A DNA stretch of 10,374 nt. Source: an uncultured Odoribacter sp. (GTDB lineage Bacteria > Bacteroidota > Bacteroidia > Bacteroidales > Marinifilaceae). The position numbers were made by a program, and so were the translations under genes. The notes under the pieces are model-generated. The model was given only the letters and a program-made list of their open reading frames with translations. It did no database searches and was not told where the DNA came from. This document shows positions 1 through 7,689 of the stretch, piece after piece (position 1 is the stretch's first letter; every line of letters begins with the position of its first letter). Location of the stretch: assembly GCA_947039985.1 (NCBI GenBank), contig CAMRAP010000044.1:1-10374 (forward strand), given 5' to 3'.

Positions 1-1137
1 ATGGGACCACAGCCCCAAGTGACGGATTTAGCGGTTCAAGTAGGGGTTGAAAATAGCATGCCTTTTACAAAGCTAGGTGTTTTTTTGAAAGAGGCTATTT
101 CGCAAGGTCGTCATATTCATTTTTCACCTCCTTACCGATATCGAAATACCTTATTGTTAGGAGATTTGTTAGGAATTCATCACTCTTTGTTGAAGGAGTA
201 TGTTTCTATGGAGTTGATCAAAGCGATTGTTGATTTGCGTTCAGTAAAAGAGGCTTGTGAAATTGAGGAGATAACTACAGCTTGTAATATTGGATATGAG
301 ATGCATGTTGCTGCGATGCAAAATTGCAAGCCTGGAGTAAAAGAGTTGTATGTTGCTGGTTTGTTAGAAGGAATAGCTGCTTCTCGTGGGAATATGACCT
401 CTTTCCCCATAATTTTATCTCAGAATGGGGAGACTCTTCATAATCATGACCACAGTCAGATTTTACAGAAAGGGCGCTTAATGCTTACTGATGCAGGTGC
501 AGAAGGTTTACTTAATTACTGTTCTGATTTTACGCGTACAATTCCTGTAGGAGGGAAATTTTCTGATCGTCAAAGGGATATATATAATATTGTATTGTCT
601 TGTAACAACAAGGCTATAGAGATTGCAAAACCAGGGATAACCTATCAATATGTGCACTTAGAGGTTTGTAAAGTATTAGCTCAAGGCTTGAAAGATGTGG
701 GTTTGATGAAGGGGGATGTGCAGGCAGCTGTCGCAGCAGGAGCACACGCATTGTTTATGCCTCATGGATTAGGGCATATGATGGGCTTAGATGTGCATGA
801 TATGGAAGACCTTGGTCAGATTTATGTAGGCTATGACGATGAAACTCGACCTATAAACCAATTTGGAGCTGCTTCTTTGCGTATGGGGCGTCGCCTACAA
901 GAAGGTTTCGTGATAACTGATGAGCCAGGTTGTTATTTTATACCCGCTTTAATTGATCAATGGAAGCAAGAGGGACTCCATAAGGAGTTTCTTAATTACG
1001 ATAAAATAGACACCTATAAAGATTTTGGAGGTATTCGTTTGGAAGATGATATTTTGATTACTCAAGACGGTTCACGTTTTTTGGGTGATAAGCGTGCTCC
1101 CATTACAATAGAAGAGGTGGAAGCTATTATGAGTTAG
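1..1137 (+). CDS. pepP: Xaa-Pro aminopeptidase (M24 family), 5'-truncated by the window edge
   Basis: This is a cytosolic dinuclear-metal aminopeptidase of the creatinase/prolidase fold, which removes an N-terminal residue that precedes proline. All five expected metal ligands are visible (numbering from the window edge): D164 (LTDAGAE), D176 (SDFTRT), H259 (HGLGH), E308 (TDEPG) and E348 (IRLEDD). H266 in LDVHD fits the catalytic proton-shuttle histidine. The pita-bread catalytic domain, from about residue 80 to the end, is complete. The upstream creatinase-like N-terminal domain is only partly present: Bacteroidales homologues are about 450-460 residues as I recall, against 378 here. The ATG at position 1 is therefore probably an internal Met (the homologues carry MGPQP inside the chain), and the real start lies outside the window. 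A strong terminator follows, so the gene ends its own transcript. The family call is secure; exact substrate preference (PepP versus a prolidase-like role) is inference. Confidence 0.93.
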   Translation: MGPQPQVTDLAVQVGVENSMPFTKLGVFLKEAISQGRHIHFSPPYRYRNTLLLGDLLGIHHSLLKEYVSMELIKAIVDLRSVKEACEIEEITTACNIGYEMHVAAMQNCKPGVKELYVAGLLEGIAASRGNMTSFPIILSQNGETLHNHDHSQILQKGRLMLTDAGAEGLLNYCSDFTRTIPVGGKFSDRQRDIYNIVLSCNNKAIEIAKPGITYQYVHLEVCKVLAQGLKDVGLMKGDVQAAVAAGAHALFMPHGLGHMMGLDVHDMEDLGQIYVGYDDETRPINQFGAASLRMGRRLQEGFVITDEPGCYFIPALIDQWKQEGLHKEFLNYDKIDTYKDFGGIRLEDDILITQDGSRFLGDKRAPITIEEVEAIMS

Positions 1138-1174
1138 GTGATCCTTTAAAACTACTTTTAAATAAGGAATAAAG

Positions 1175-1227
1175 CTAGGGCAATCTGTTTTGCAAAACTG
1201 CAAATCTGGGGTTGTCCTAGTTTTTTT
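1175..1227 (+). terminator. Rho-independent terminator of the aminopeptidase gene
   Basis: The left arm CTAGGGCAA (1175-1183) pairs with TTGTCCTAG (1212-1220) with one G-T wobble, and the stem can extend by two more pairs. Seven T residues follow directly (1221-1227). The loop contains a small nested palindrome, GTTTTGCAAAAC (1187-1198). It lies 38 bases after the stop codon and separates the aminopeptidase from dnaN. Confidence 0.85.
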
Positions 1228-1354
1228 GAGCAGAGAGATATGCCAGTATACTTCTGGGTGAAAAAGAACGATGAAAGTTTTTTCTTTAAAGGAAAAAAGA
1301 CTAATTTAGGCGTCTCGTTTAATTAGTAAAAAGAAAACATAAAATATTGAGTAT

Positions 1355-2479
1355 ATGAAGTTTATTGTTTCAAGTAATATATTATCGAATCGCTTACAAG
1401 CGGTGAGTAAGGTAATTAGTGGCAAGCCAGTTCAGCCTATTTTGAATAATATTTTGTTGGTAGCATCTGAAGGCATGTTATATGCAATGGCATCTGACAA
1501 GGAAACTACGATGGAAGCTAAGATTGAATTGGATAGTTTGGAAGAGGAAGGAAAAATTACAATTCCTGCAAAAATACTATTAGATATTTTAAAAGAATTT
1601 CCAGAGCAACCTCTTACTTTTGACATCAATATTTCAACAAATGAGGTGAAAATTATTTCAGAAAAAGGGGAGTTTTCTGTTGCTGGTGAAAATGCAGATG
1701 ACTATCCAATACAAACAGCATTGAGTGATGATCGTACTGAGATGACATCTAAATGTGGATTAATGTTAGATGGTATATCTAAGACTATTTTTGCAACTGC
1801 TAGCGATGTTTTGCGACCAGTAATGAATTGTATCTTAATTGAAATGAATGAAGATAATTTCACTTTTGTAGCTTCAGATGCACATAAATTGGTTCGTTAT
1901 AAGCGTTTTGATGCGAAGAGTGAAACGGGGCAGTTTACCTTGATTTTACCCAAGAAGCCAGCTATTATGCTGAAAAATATATTGCCTAAAGATGAGTCTG
2001 AATTGCGTTTTTCTTTTAATGATAAGATGGCTTGTTTTATATTTGGAGACTATAAAATGACATCAACATTAGTTGAAGGTCGTTTTCCTAATTATAATTC
2101 TGTTATTCCAAAGGATAATCCTAAGAAAGTGATTATTGATAAAAAAGAGCTAAACGATGCCTTGCGTAGAGTTTCAGTGATGGCAAATCAAGCTAGTAAT
2201 CTAGTGAAATTTGAAATTACAGATGGTAAGATTGTTGTATCAGCTCAGGATGTGGATTATTCCATGTCTGGACACGAAGCATTGACTTGTCAGTATGAAG
2301 GTGAAGAGATTGCTATTGGATTAAAATCTCCATTTGTTTTAGAGATATTGTCTAATATCGAAACGGCAAACATTGTACTTGAGATGTCTGTTCCAACTCG
2401 TCCAAGTTTATTCCTTCCATTTGAAAGTGAAGATTTGAACGGAGATTTATTGATGTTGTTAATGCCTATGATGGTTTAA
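1355..2479 (+). CDS. dnaN: DNA polymerase III subunit beta (sliding clamp)
   Basis: This is the ring-shaped homodimeric processivity clamp that encircles DNA and tethers the replicative polymerase and many repair proteins. The length of 374 residues is normal for the family (E. coli 366). The three repeated clamp domains fall at about residues 1-125, 126-250 and 251-374. The N-terminus (MKFIVSSNILSNRLQAVSKV) and the GRFPNYNSVIP segment before the third domain are typical. The C-terminus MPMMV (370-374) corresponds to the E. coli MPMRL tail, which lines the hydrophobic pocket that binds clamp-interacting peptides. The ATG at 1355 gives the expected N-terminus; no Shine-Dalgarno is visible, as is common in this phylum. 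The gene is not beside dnaA within the window, and it is followed 35 bases later by a 3'-5' exonuclease, so cotranscription is likely. No substitutions or breaks were noticed. Confidence 0.98.
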   Translation: MKFIVSSNILSNRLQAVSKVISGKPVQPILNNILLVASEGMLYAMASDKETTMEAKIELDSLEEEGKITIPAKILLDILKEFPEQPLTFDINISTNEVKIISEKGEFSVAGENADDYPIQTALSDDRTEMTSKCGLMLDGISKTIFATASDVLRPVMNCILIEMNEDNFTFVASDAHKLVRYKRFDAKSETGQFTLILPKKPAIMLKNILPKDESELRFSFNDKMACFIFGDYKMTSTLVEGRFPNYNSVIPKDNPKKVIIDKKELNDALRRVSVMANQASNLVKFEITDGKIVVSAQDVDYSMSGHEALTCQYEGEEIAIGLKSPFVLEILSNIETANIVLEMSVPTRPSLFLPFESEDLNGDLLMLLMPMMV

Positions 2480-2514
2480 TTACTCAGTTTAAGTACACAT
2501 TTAGAATTGATAGC

Positions 2515-3291
2515 ATGAATTTAAATTTAGCGAATCCGATTGTTTTCTTTGATTTAGAAACAACGGGAATAAATATATCCAAAGACAGAATTGTTGAGAT
2601 TTCAGTCTTGAAAGTATCTCCAAATGGGGAGGAAGAACAAAAGACAAGGCGTATAAATCCTGAAATGCCTATTCCAATAGAGTCATCTAAGATTCATGGT
2701 ATTTACGATGAAGATGTAAAAGATTGTCCTACATTTAAGAGTGTTGCTAAAGAGTTGGCACGTTACCTTGAAGGATGTGATTTGGCAGGCTATAATTCGA
2801 ATAGATTTGATATACCATTATTGGCAGAAGAATTTTTGAGAGTTGATGTTGACTTTGATATGAGTAAGCGCAAGTTTGTGGATGTACAAACCATCTTTCA
2901 TAAGATGGAGCAACGGACACTGTCGGCTGCTTATCGTTTCTTCTGTGATCAAACCTTAGAAGATGCTCACTCAGCAGCAGCAGATACAAAGGCAACTTAC
3001 GAGATACTAAAATCACAGTTAGACCGATATCAGGATACCTTAGAAAATAATATTGATTCAATCAGTAGTTTTTCAACTCAGAATAGGAATGTTGATTTTG
3101 CTGGATTTATCGTTTATGATGAGAAGGATGTGGAGACTTTTAATTTTGGTAAGAATAAAGGTATTCCAGTTGAGAAAGTGTTTCGGGAGCAATTTGGGTA
3201 TTACGATTGGGTGATGAAGAGTGATTTTCCACTTTACACCAAAAAAATGCTAACTAAAATCAAATTGCGAGGTTCGGGCTTGCTAAAATAA
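2515..3291 (+). CDS. DnaQ-like 3'-5' exonuclease (DEDDh) with C-terminal FGK-type domain
   Basis: This protein of the DnaQ/epsilon superfamily hydrolyses DNA or RNA 3' ends using two metal ions. The exonuclease domain (about residues 8-170) has all motifs: Exo I FDLETTG with D13 and E15, Exo II around NSNRFDIPLL with D99, and Exo III with H152 and D157, which makes it the DEDDh subtype. After a linker at about 175-200, a second small domain (about 201-258) contains FNFGKNKGIPVEKV and YYDWVMKSDF, resembling the FGKYKG...DYLxW pattern of DUF3820-like proteins. Placement 35 bases behind dnaN suggests a replication or repair job, possibly proofreading in trans, because Bacteroidota replicative polymerases need a separate epsilon. 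Whether it is the true epsilon subunit or an accessory exonuclease cannot be told from sequence: I noticed no clamp-binding motif near the end, though I did not search for one systematically. Confidence 0.92.
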   Translation: MNLNLANPIVFFDLETTGINISKDRIVEISVLKVSPNGEEEQKTRRINPEMPIPIESSKIHGIYDEDVKDCPTFKSVAKELARYLEGCDLAGYNSNRFDIPLLAEEFLRVDVDFDMSKRKFVDVQTIFHKMEQRTLSAAYRFFCDQTLEDAHSAAADTKATYEILKSQLDRYQDTLENNIDSISSFSTQNRNVDFAGFIVYDEKDVETFNFGKNKGIPVEKVFREQFGYYDWVMKSDFPLYTKKMLTKIKLRGSGLLK

Positions 3292-3298
3292 TTTATAA

Positions 3299-3334
3299 AT
3301 TTATCCATTTTGCAAGCTTGCAAAATGGATAAAT
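3299..3334. terminator. Perfect 36-base palindrome; probable terminator or attenuator
   Basis: An uninterrupted inverted repeat is centred between 3316 and 3317 (left half ATTTATCCATTTTGCAAG, right half CTTGCAAAATGGATAAAT). As RNA it would form a stem of 16 pairs with an AGCU tetraloop. It begins 8 bases after the exonuclease stop and ends 23 bases before the gldFG start. Downstream bases are T-rich (CATTTTA) but there is no long T run, so termination efficiency is uncertain. It could act in both directions, or be a dyad-symmetric protein site. Perfect symmetry is seen directly; function is inferred. Confidence 0.6.
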
Positions 3335-3357
3335 CATTTTATACAAAACAATAATCT

Positions 3358-5733
3358 ATGGGTGAATTAATCAGAAAAGAGTTGCGAAGTTTTTTTTCCT
3401 CTCTATCGGGCTATGTGGTGTTGGTGTTTTTTCTGCTAACCAATGGATTGTTTTTATGGGTGATTCCTGGGAGTAGCAATATTTTTGATAGTAATATGGC
3501 TGATATACAGCCTTTTTTTACTTTAGCTCCCTTGTTGTATCTGTTCTTAGTCCCGGCTATATGTATGCGCCTTTTTGCGGAAGAGCGCCGAATGGGAACT
3601 TTAGAGCTACTTTTCACTCGTCCTGTTTCGGTATGGCAGATCGTTTCTGCAAAATATGGAGCAGGATTTATTCTCGTGATTCTATCTATTCTACCCACAT
3701 TTATCTATATAGGTAGTTTGTGGCTATTAGCACAACCTATGGGACATATTGATATCGGTGGGATCATTGGTTCATATATTGGCCTGTTTTTCCTTTCTGG
3801 TATTTACGTTGCAATTGGGGTTTGGGCTTCTGCACAGACAGATAATCAGATTATCTCTTTTCTATATGCACTAGTACTGTCTTTTTTGCTATATACTGGT
3901 CTTGATTTTTTAGGAGAACTATTAATCTTTGCAGATTTTCAAGCAAATATACAAGCTTTTGGGATAAATGCTCACTATGAGCCAATGTCTCGAGGGTTGA
4001 TCGCTTTTTCGGATATCACCTATTTTATATCATTCATCTTTCTGTTTTTATATTTCACTGTTCGCTCTTTTAGAGGCACTCGTTTAAAGTGGTGGTCGGT
4101 TGTTATAACATTGTTGTTGCTCAATTTTGGTGCATCTAAAGTGTATTGGCAATTAGATATCACCAATGATAAGCGTTATACGCTATCCGATAATACAAAA
4201 GAGCTTATAAAAGAAGTGGATCATCCAATTCAAGTGGATATCTTTTTAGCGGGTACTCTTCCAGCAGAAATGCAGAAATTACAGTACTCTACCACTCGGA
4301 TGTTAGAAGAATTTCGTCGACTTTCAGGTAATAATTTTCGATACAACATCATCAATCCTACCGAAGTTGAGTCGCCAGAAGAGAAAAAAGCAATTGTCAA
4401 ATACTTGTCTGATCGAGGAATTGCACCTTTAAATTTGAATCGAAGGACTAAGGATGAAACTCTTTCTCAACAATACATCTTCCCCGGAGCCATAGTATAT
4501 GACGCAGAAATGGAGGTAGGTATTCATTTATTACAGAATGTTCCAGGGCAGACTTCAGATGAAAATATTACGCACTCGATAGAAGCTTTGGAGTATGAGT
4601 TAACGAAAGCCGTTCGTTTGCTGATGCGTGAGGAGATTAAATCAGTTGCATTTTTAACGGATCATGGCGAATTGCCTTATCCTGAGGTGATGGATATGGC
4701 AAAACAATTATCCTATTACTATCAAGTAGATTTTGTTAGTCCCGATTCGTTGGCTATCGACCTTTTGCGTTATCAAGCTTTAATTATTGCTCGACCAACT
4801 ACTGATTTCTCAGAGCGTGATAAATTTATTATCGACCAATATGCCATGAATGGGGGCAGCATCCTTTGGTGTATTGATGAGGTGGCAGTAGATCACGAAG
4901 CTTTAAAGGTGCAAGAAACGGTTATGGCGGTGTATCGTCCTTTAAAATTGGAGGATATGTTATTCCGTTACGGAGTTCGAATAAATCCAGATTTGCTTTT
5001 AGATGGAAATAGTGTTTTGATACCTGTTATGACAGGAATGAATGGGAGTCAGCCTATCTATAAACCAGGTGCTTGGTACTACTCACCATTGTTGCAAGCC
5101 TATCAAGCACATCCAATCACCACTGCTCTTTTACCCGTGCGAGTAGACTATGCAAATAGCATAGATACAGTTGGAGGAGATGATGGCTTAAAGAAAACGG
5201 TGCTCTTGTCTACATCTCAATATTCTCGTGCAATAAAAATGCCGCGTCCTGTCAGTTTGTCTGTGACAGAAGAAAAGATGACAGCAGAGAAATTTAATCG
5301 TCAGTTTATACCTGTTGCTGTAGCCGTAGAAGGGGATTTTCAATCTTTGTTTCAGTATAGAAATAGGTCGGGAATGGTAAATATGCCTTTTAAAGGTGAA
5401 AGTGATTACAGTCGGATGATTTTTATTTCAGATGGCGATGTCATTCGTAATAAAGTGCGTGGCGTGGGAGAAAATGCCATCGCCGTTCCTTTGGGATACG
5501 ACGAATATAGCGGTCAGTTGTATGGAAATAGAGCCTTTATACTGAATTGTATCAATTGGTTGTGTGACGATGAGGGGTGGATGCAGTTGCGATCTAGAAA
5601 TGTATCTTTATATCCCTTAGATAAAACGCGTTTAAAATCAGAACGTACAGGCTGGGAGATGCTAAACTTGTTATTGCCATTAGTTATTGTTGCAGCCATT
5701 GGAGCTGTTTTTGCCTTGACTCGCAGAAAGTAA
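3358..5733 (+). CDS. gldG: GldF-GldG fusion: ABC-2 permease joined to auxiliary GldG domain
   Basis: The 791-residue protein joins two proteins that are separate in Flavobacterium. Residues 1-240 resemble GldF, an ABC-2 type permease, with hydrophobic segments near 18-36, 52-72, 100-124, 134-158, 165-190 and 222-235. The cytoplasmic motif EERRMGTLELLFTRPVS (75-91) is typical of ABC-2 permeases. Residues 241-791 resemble GldG: a membrane anchor at about 245-260, the DKRYTLSD signature (271-278), a large extracytoplasmic region of the ABC_transp_aux type, and a C-terminal anchor (about 768-787) followed by TRRK. In Flavobacterium, GldF and GldG form a membrane complex with the ATPase GldA that affects gliding. 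No GldA lies in this window and many Bacteroidales do not glide, so the substrate and role here are unknown. The gene starts 66 bases after the exonuclease, beyond a strong palindrome. It shows no frameshift at the junction (the linker RSFRGTRLKWW reads through), so the fusion looks genuine. Confidence 0.9.
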   Translation: MGELIRKELRSFFSSLSGYVVLVFFLLTNGLFLWVIPGSSNIFDSNMADIQPFFTLAPLLYLFLVPAICMRLFAEERRMGTLELLFTRPVSVWQIVSAKYGAGFILVILSILPTFIYIGSLWLLAQPMGHIDIGGIIGSYIGLFFLSGIYVAIGVWASAQTDNQIISFLYALVLSFLLYTGLDFLGELLIFADFQANIQAFGINAHYEPMSRGLIAFSDITYFISFIFLFLYFTVRSFRGTRLKWWSVVITLLLLNFGASKVYWQLDITNDKRYTLSDNTKELIKEVDHPIQVDIFLAGTLPAEMQKLQYSTTRMLEEFRRLSGNNFRYNIINPTEVESPEEKKAIVKYLSDRGIAPLNLNRRTKDETLSQQYIFPGAIVYDAEMEVGIHLLQNVPGQTSDENITHSIEALEYELTKAVRLLMREEIKSVAFLTDHGELPYPEVMDMAKQLSYYYQVDFVSPDSLAIDLLRYQALIIARPTTDFSERDKFIIDQYAMNGGSILWCIDEVAVDHEALKVQETVMAVYRPLKLEDMLFRYGVRINPDLLLDGNSVLIPVMTGMNGSQPIYKPGAWYYSPLLQAYQAHPITTALLPVRVDYANSIDTVGGDDGLKKTVLLSTSQYSRAIKMPRPVSLSVTEEKMTAEKFNRQFIPVAVAVEGDFQSLFQYRNRSGMVNMPFKGESDYSRMIFISDGDVIRNKVRGVGENAIAVPLGYDEYSGQLYGNRAFILNCINWLCDDEGWMQLRSRNVSLYPLDKTRLKSERTGWEMLNLLLPLVIVAAIGAVFALTRRK

Positions 5734-5734
5734 A

Positions 5735-5779
5735 GGCAAGCCCGATATTCTTTCTTGATGGGAATATCGGGCTGTTGCC
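5735..5779. terminator. Bidirectional hairpin between convergent genes
   Basis: AGCCCGATATTC (5739-5750) pairs perfectly with GAATATCGGGCT (5762-5773) around an 11-base loop. After a small bulge the stem can extend by GGCAA/TTGCC (5735-5739 with 5775-5779, competing for base 5739). It starts one base after the gldFG stop codon and ends 10 bases before the end of the minus-strand ligase gene. The U tract is weak on both sides, so it is a plausible shared terminator but not a textbook one. Confidence 0.7.
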
Positions 5780-5789
5780 ACTATTGAGA

Positions 5790-7472
5790 TTACAGTTTTA
5801 AATTGTTGTAAAGAAATCGTTTGATCTTATGGGTGGGAGTCTTTTCAAATGGTTCGTGTTGTACTAATACCAATTGCAGTTTTGAAAATTTATTCACCTT
5901 AGAGTTAACGTGGTCGAATAGCTCCTTTTTTTGCTCTTCTATATATTCATTCACAGCAGCTTTATAATTACCAGCTTGGCTTTTTAGCTTTTTGTACTGC
6001 TTCTCCAACTCTTCCATATTGAAATGCACCATAGCAACTAGTTTTCCTTTGGATTCAACAACCAATGATTCGCTGACAAAACGGAAATTATTAATGATAG
6101 ATTCAATCTCTTCTGGGTATATATTTTCACCTGAAGAGCCTAGAATCATTGTTTTTATGCGTCCTCGTATGGATAATCTTCCTTTTTTGTCTAAGGTTCC
6201 TAAGTCGCCAGTCTTAAACCAGCCATCTTCGCTGAAAACTTGTTGAGTTAATTCTGGTTGTTTATAGTATCCTTTCATCACATTGGGACCTTTTATCCAT
6301 ATCTCTCCTTGACCTATTGTATCGGCTTCGTTGATTTTAATGTCCACACCTTCCATCGCTGTTCCAATGCCTTGAAAAAAAGTGGACTTCGGTGAAGAGC
6401 CAGCGGCCATAGGTGCTGTTTCTGTTAGTCCATATCCAATTGCGTAGGGAAACTTTGCTTCTATCAGAAAACGCTCAACAATAGGGTCAATTTTTGCACC
6501 TCCAACTCCAAAGAATACAATTTCTCCTCCAAAAGTTTGCATCAATTTTTTACCTGCTAAACGATTTAAGAGTTTACGGGTAGGGGCAAAGTCATACAAC
6601 TTCTTCATAATAGGAGAGGAGGTAAATTTAGGTAGCACCTGATTTTTATAAATTTTCTCAATGATTAGTGGAACTGACAACATAATTGTAGGTTTCACTT
6701 TTTGCATTGCTGGTACTAATAACTTTGGTGTTGGTACACGATCTAGATAATAGACCTGCGCACCGAACATGATAGGTAGTAAAAAACCTAATGTATTTTC
6801 AAAGGTATGTGCCATGGGTAGTATACTCAAAAAACGGTCGTGTGTACCAATAGCTTGTATCGTTGCACACTGTTGAGCATCCCACACCAAATTGCGATGT
6901 GTTAGTTCAACTCCTTTTGAAAAACCAGTCGTACCTGATGTATAAATAATAGAAGCTGTATCCTCTTCTTCAATAGCTATTTGGGGAAGAGTAGGGCGCT
7001 TATTTAAATCAATATTATTTTCAAGTTTTTCAATCTCCTCTATGGGATAATTTTCAGGAATGCGAGCGAAGGTATTCATTAAAACCTTTTGTTTTAATTG
7101 GCTTGTTTTTATATTGGAAACCAACTTATAGAGTAGCTTAGACACAAAAAGAATCTTTGCTTCTGAGTGTTCGAGAATGTTTTGTATCTCAGATTCGCTA
7201 AATCCTGGAAGAATAGGTACAGTAATAGCTCCTACTTGTGCAATGGCAAATTGAGCAATTCCCCAGTTAGGCATATTGGCAGAAAAAATGGCAACTTTAT
7301 CTCCTTTTTTTATACCTGCGTTGATTAAATAATCAGCTATTGAAAGAACTTCCTTATAGAAGTCTTGGTAAGTACGCTTCTCACTTTGAACAAAATTCAA
7401 AGATAAATGGTTTTTAAATTTAGAGCAACTATTTGATAGTAACTCTGGTAAAGTCATTTTTTTAAAGAGCAT
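5790..7472 (-). CDS. Long-chain acyl-CoA synthetase (AMP-forming, FadD/FAA1-like)
   Basis: The enzyme activates fatty acids through an acyl-AMP intermediate and then forms acyl-CoA (EC 6.2.1.3-type reaction), probably at the inner face of the membrane. The 560 residues show the adenylate-forming core motifs in order: the phosphate loop YTSGTTGFSKG (177-187), the acyl/adenylate-site motif GYGLTETAP (346-354), WFKTGDLG (418-425), and the hinge region with RGRIKTMI (436-443). Near the C-terminus, PTHKIKR carries the catalytic lysine candidate K549. A charged helical insert at about 487-520 (KQYKKLKSQA) is typical of the COG1022 long-chain branch as I know it. MLFKKM gives two possible start codons (7472 or 7457); 7472 is kept because a good promoter lies just upstream. 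There is no signal peptide and the gene stands alone. A substrate other than long-chain fatty acid cannot be excluded. Confidence 0.92.
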   Translation of the reverse strand: MLFKKMTLPELLSNSCSKFKNHLSLNFVQSEKRTYQDFYKEVLSIADYLINAGIKKGDKVAIFSANMPNWGIAQFAIAQVGAITVPILPGFSESEIQNILEHSEAKILFVSKLLYKLVSNIKTSQLKQKVLMNTFARIPENYPIEEIEKLENNIDLNKRPTLPQIAIEEEDTASIIYTSGTTGFSKGVELTHRNLVWDAQQCATIQAIGTHDRFLSILPMAHTFENTLGFLLPIMFGAQVYYLDRVPTPKLLVPAMQKVKPTIMLSVPLIIEKIYKNQVLPKFTSSPIMKKLYDFAPTRKLLNRLAGKKLMQTFGGEIVFFGVGGAKIDPIVERFLIEAKFPYAIGYGLTETAPMAAGSSPKSTFFQGIGTAMEGVDIKINEADTIGQGEIWIKGPNVMKGYYKQPELTQQVFSEDGWFKTGDLGTLDKKGRLSIRGRIKTMILGSSGENIYPEEIESIINNFRFVSESLVVESKGKLVAMVHFNMEELEKQYKKLKSQAGNYKAAVNEYIEEQKKELFDHVNSKVNKFSKLQLVLVQHEPFEKTPTHKIKRFLYNNLKL

Positions 7473-7499
7473 TTATTTTATCTGTTTTGATTTGATATA

Positions 7500-7528
7500 C
7501 AAAGTTACAGTATTTATCAGGTCTCAAT
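7500..7528 (-). promoter_or_regulatory. Bacteroidota-type promoter of the acyl-CoA synthetase gene
   Basis: Read on the minus strand there is an exact TAACTTTG (complement of 7500-7507), matching the -7 consensus TAnnTTTG of the Bacteroidota primary sigma factor. ATTG (complement of 7525-7528) lies 17 bases upstream and can serve as a weak -33 element. The -7 element sits 27 bases upstream of the start codon, leaving a leader of roughly 20 bases. Confidence 0.65.
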
Positions 7529-7611
7529 CATAAAAAAAGATTAAATTATCACAGTAATACCCAATGAATTACGCTTAAAATCTACTAAAAGCAGAAAAAA
7601 AAGATTAAATA

Positions 7612-7641
7612 TTTTTTTATCCTTTGAAAGAGTTACATTTA
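7612..7641 (+). promoter_or_regulatory. Probable promoter of the sialidase gene, near-copy of the mutA promoter
   Basis: A run of seven T (7612-7618) is followed by ATCCTTTGAAAGAG (7619-7632) and then TACATTTA (7634-7641), a one-mismatch version of the -7 element TAnnTTTG. The same arrangement occurs before mutA. Transcription would begin near 7648, about 40 bases before the sialidase start. The element positions are seen; promoter activity is inferred from the match and from the copy in front of mutA. Confidence 0.55.
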
Positions 7642-7689
7642 TTTGATTTTACAAGGAATCATTTTTTATGAAAAAAAACCAACAGATTT

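Noticed and set aside
1..3. ATG at the first base taken as the true start of the aminopeptidase
   Set aside because: The protein would lack most of its N-terminal domain, and homologues have MGPQP inside the chain; the window edge simply falls on a Met codon.
1281..1309. Possible dnaN promoter (TTTC at 1281 and TAATTTAG at 1302-1309)
   Set aside because: The -7 candidate has a mismatch in the key TTTG part and no good -33 element is present, so it is too weak to annotate.
2747..3061. 104-codon open frame on the minus strand inside the exonuclease gene
   Set aside because: It is a shadow of a gene with full catalytic motifs and shows no recognisable protein character.
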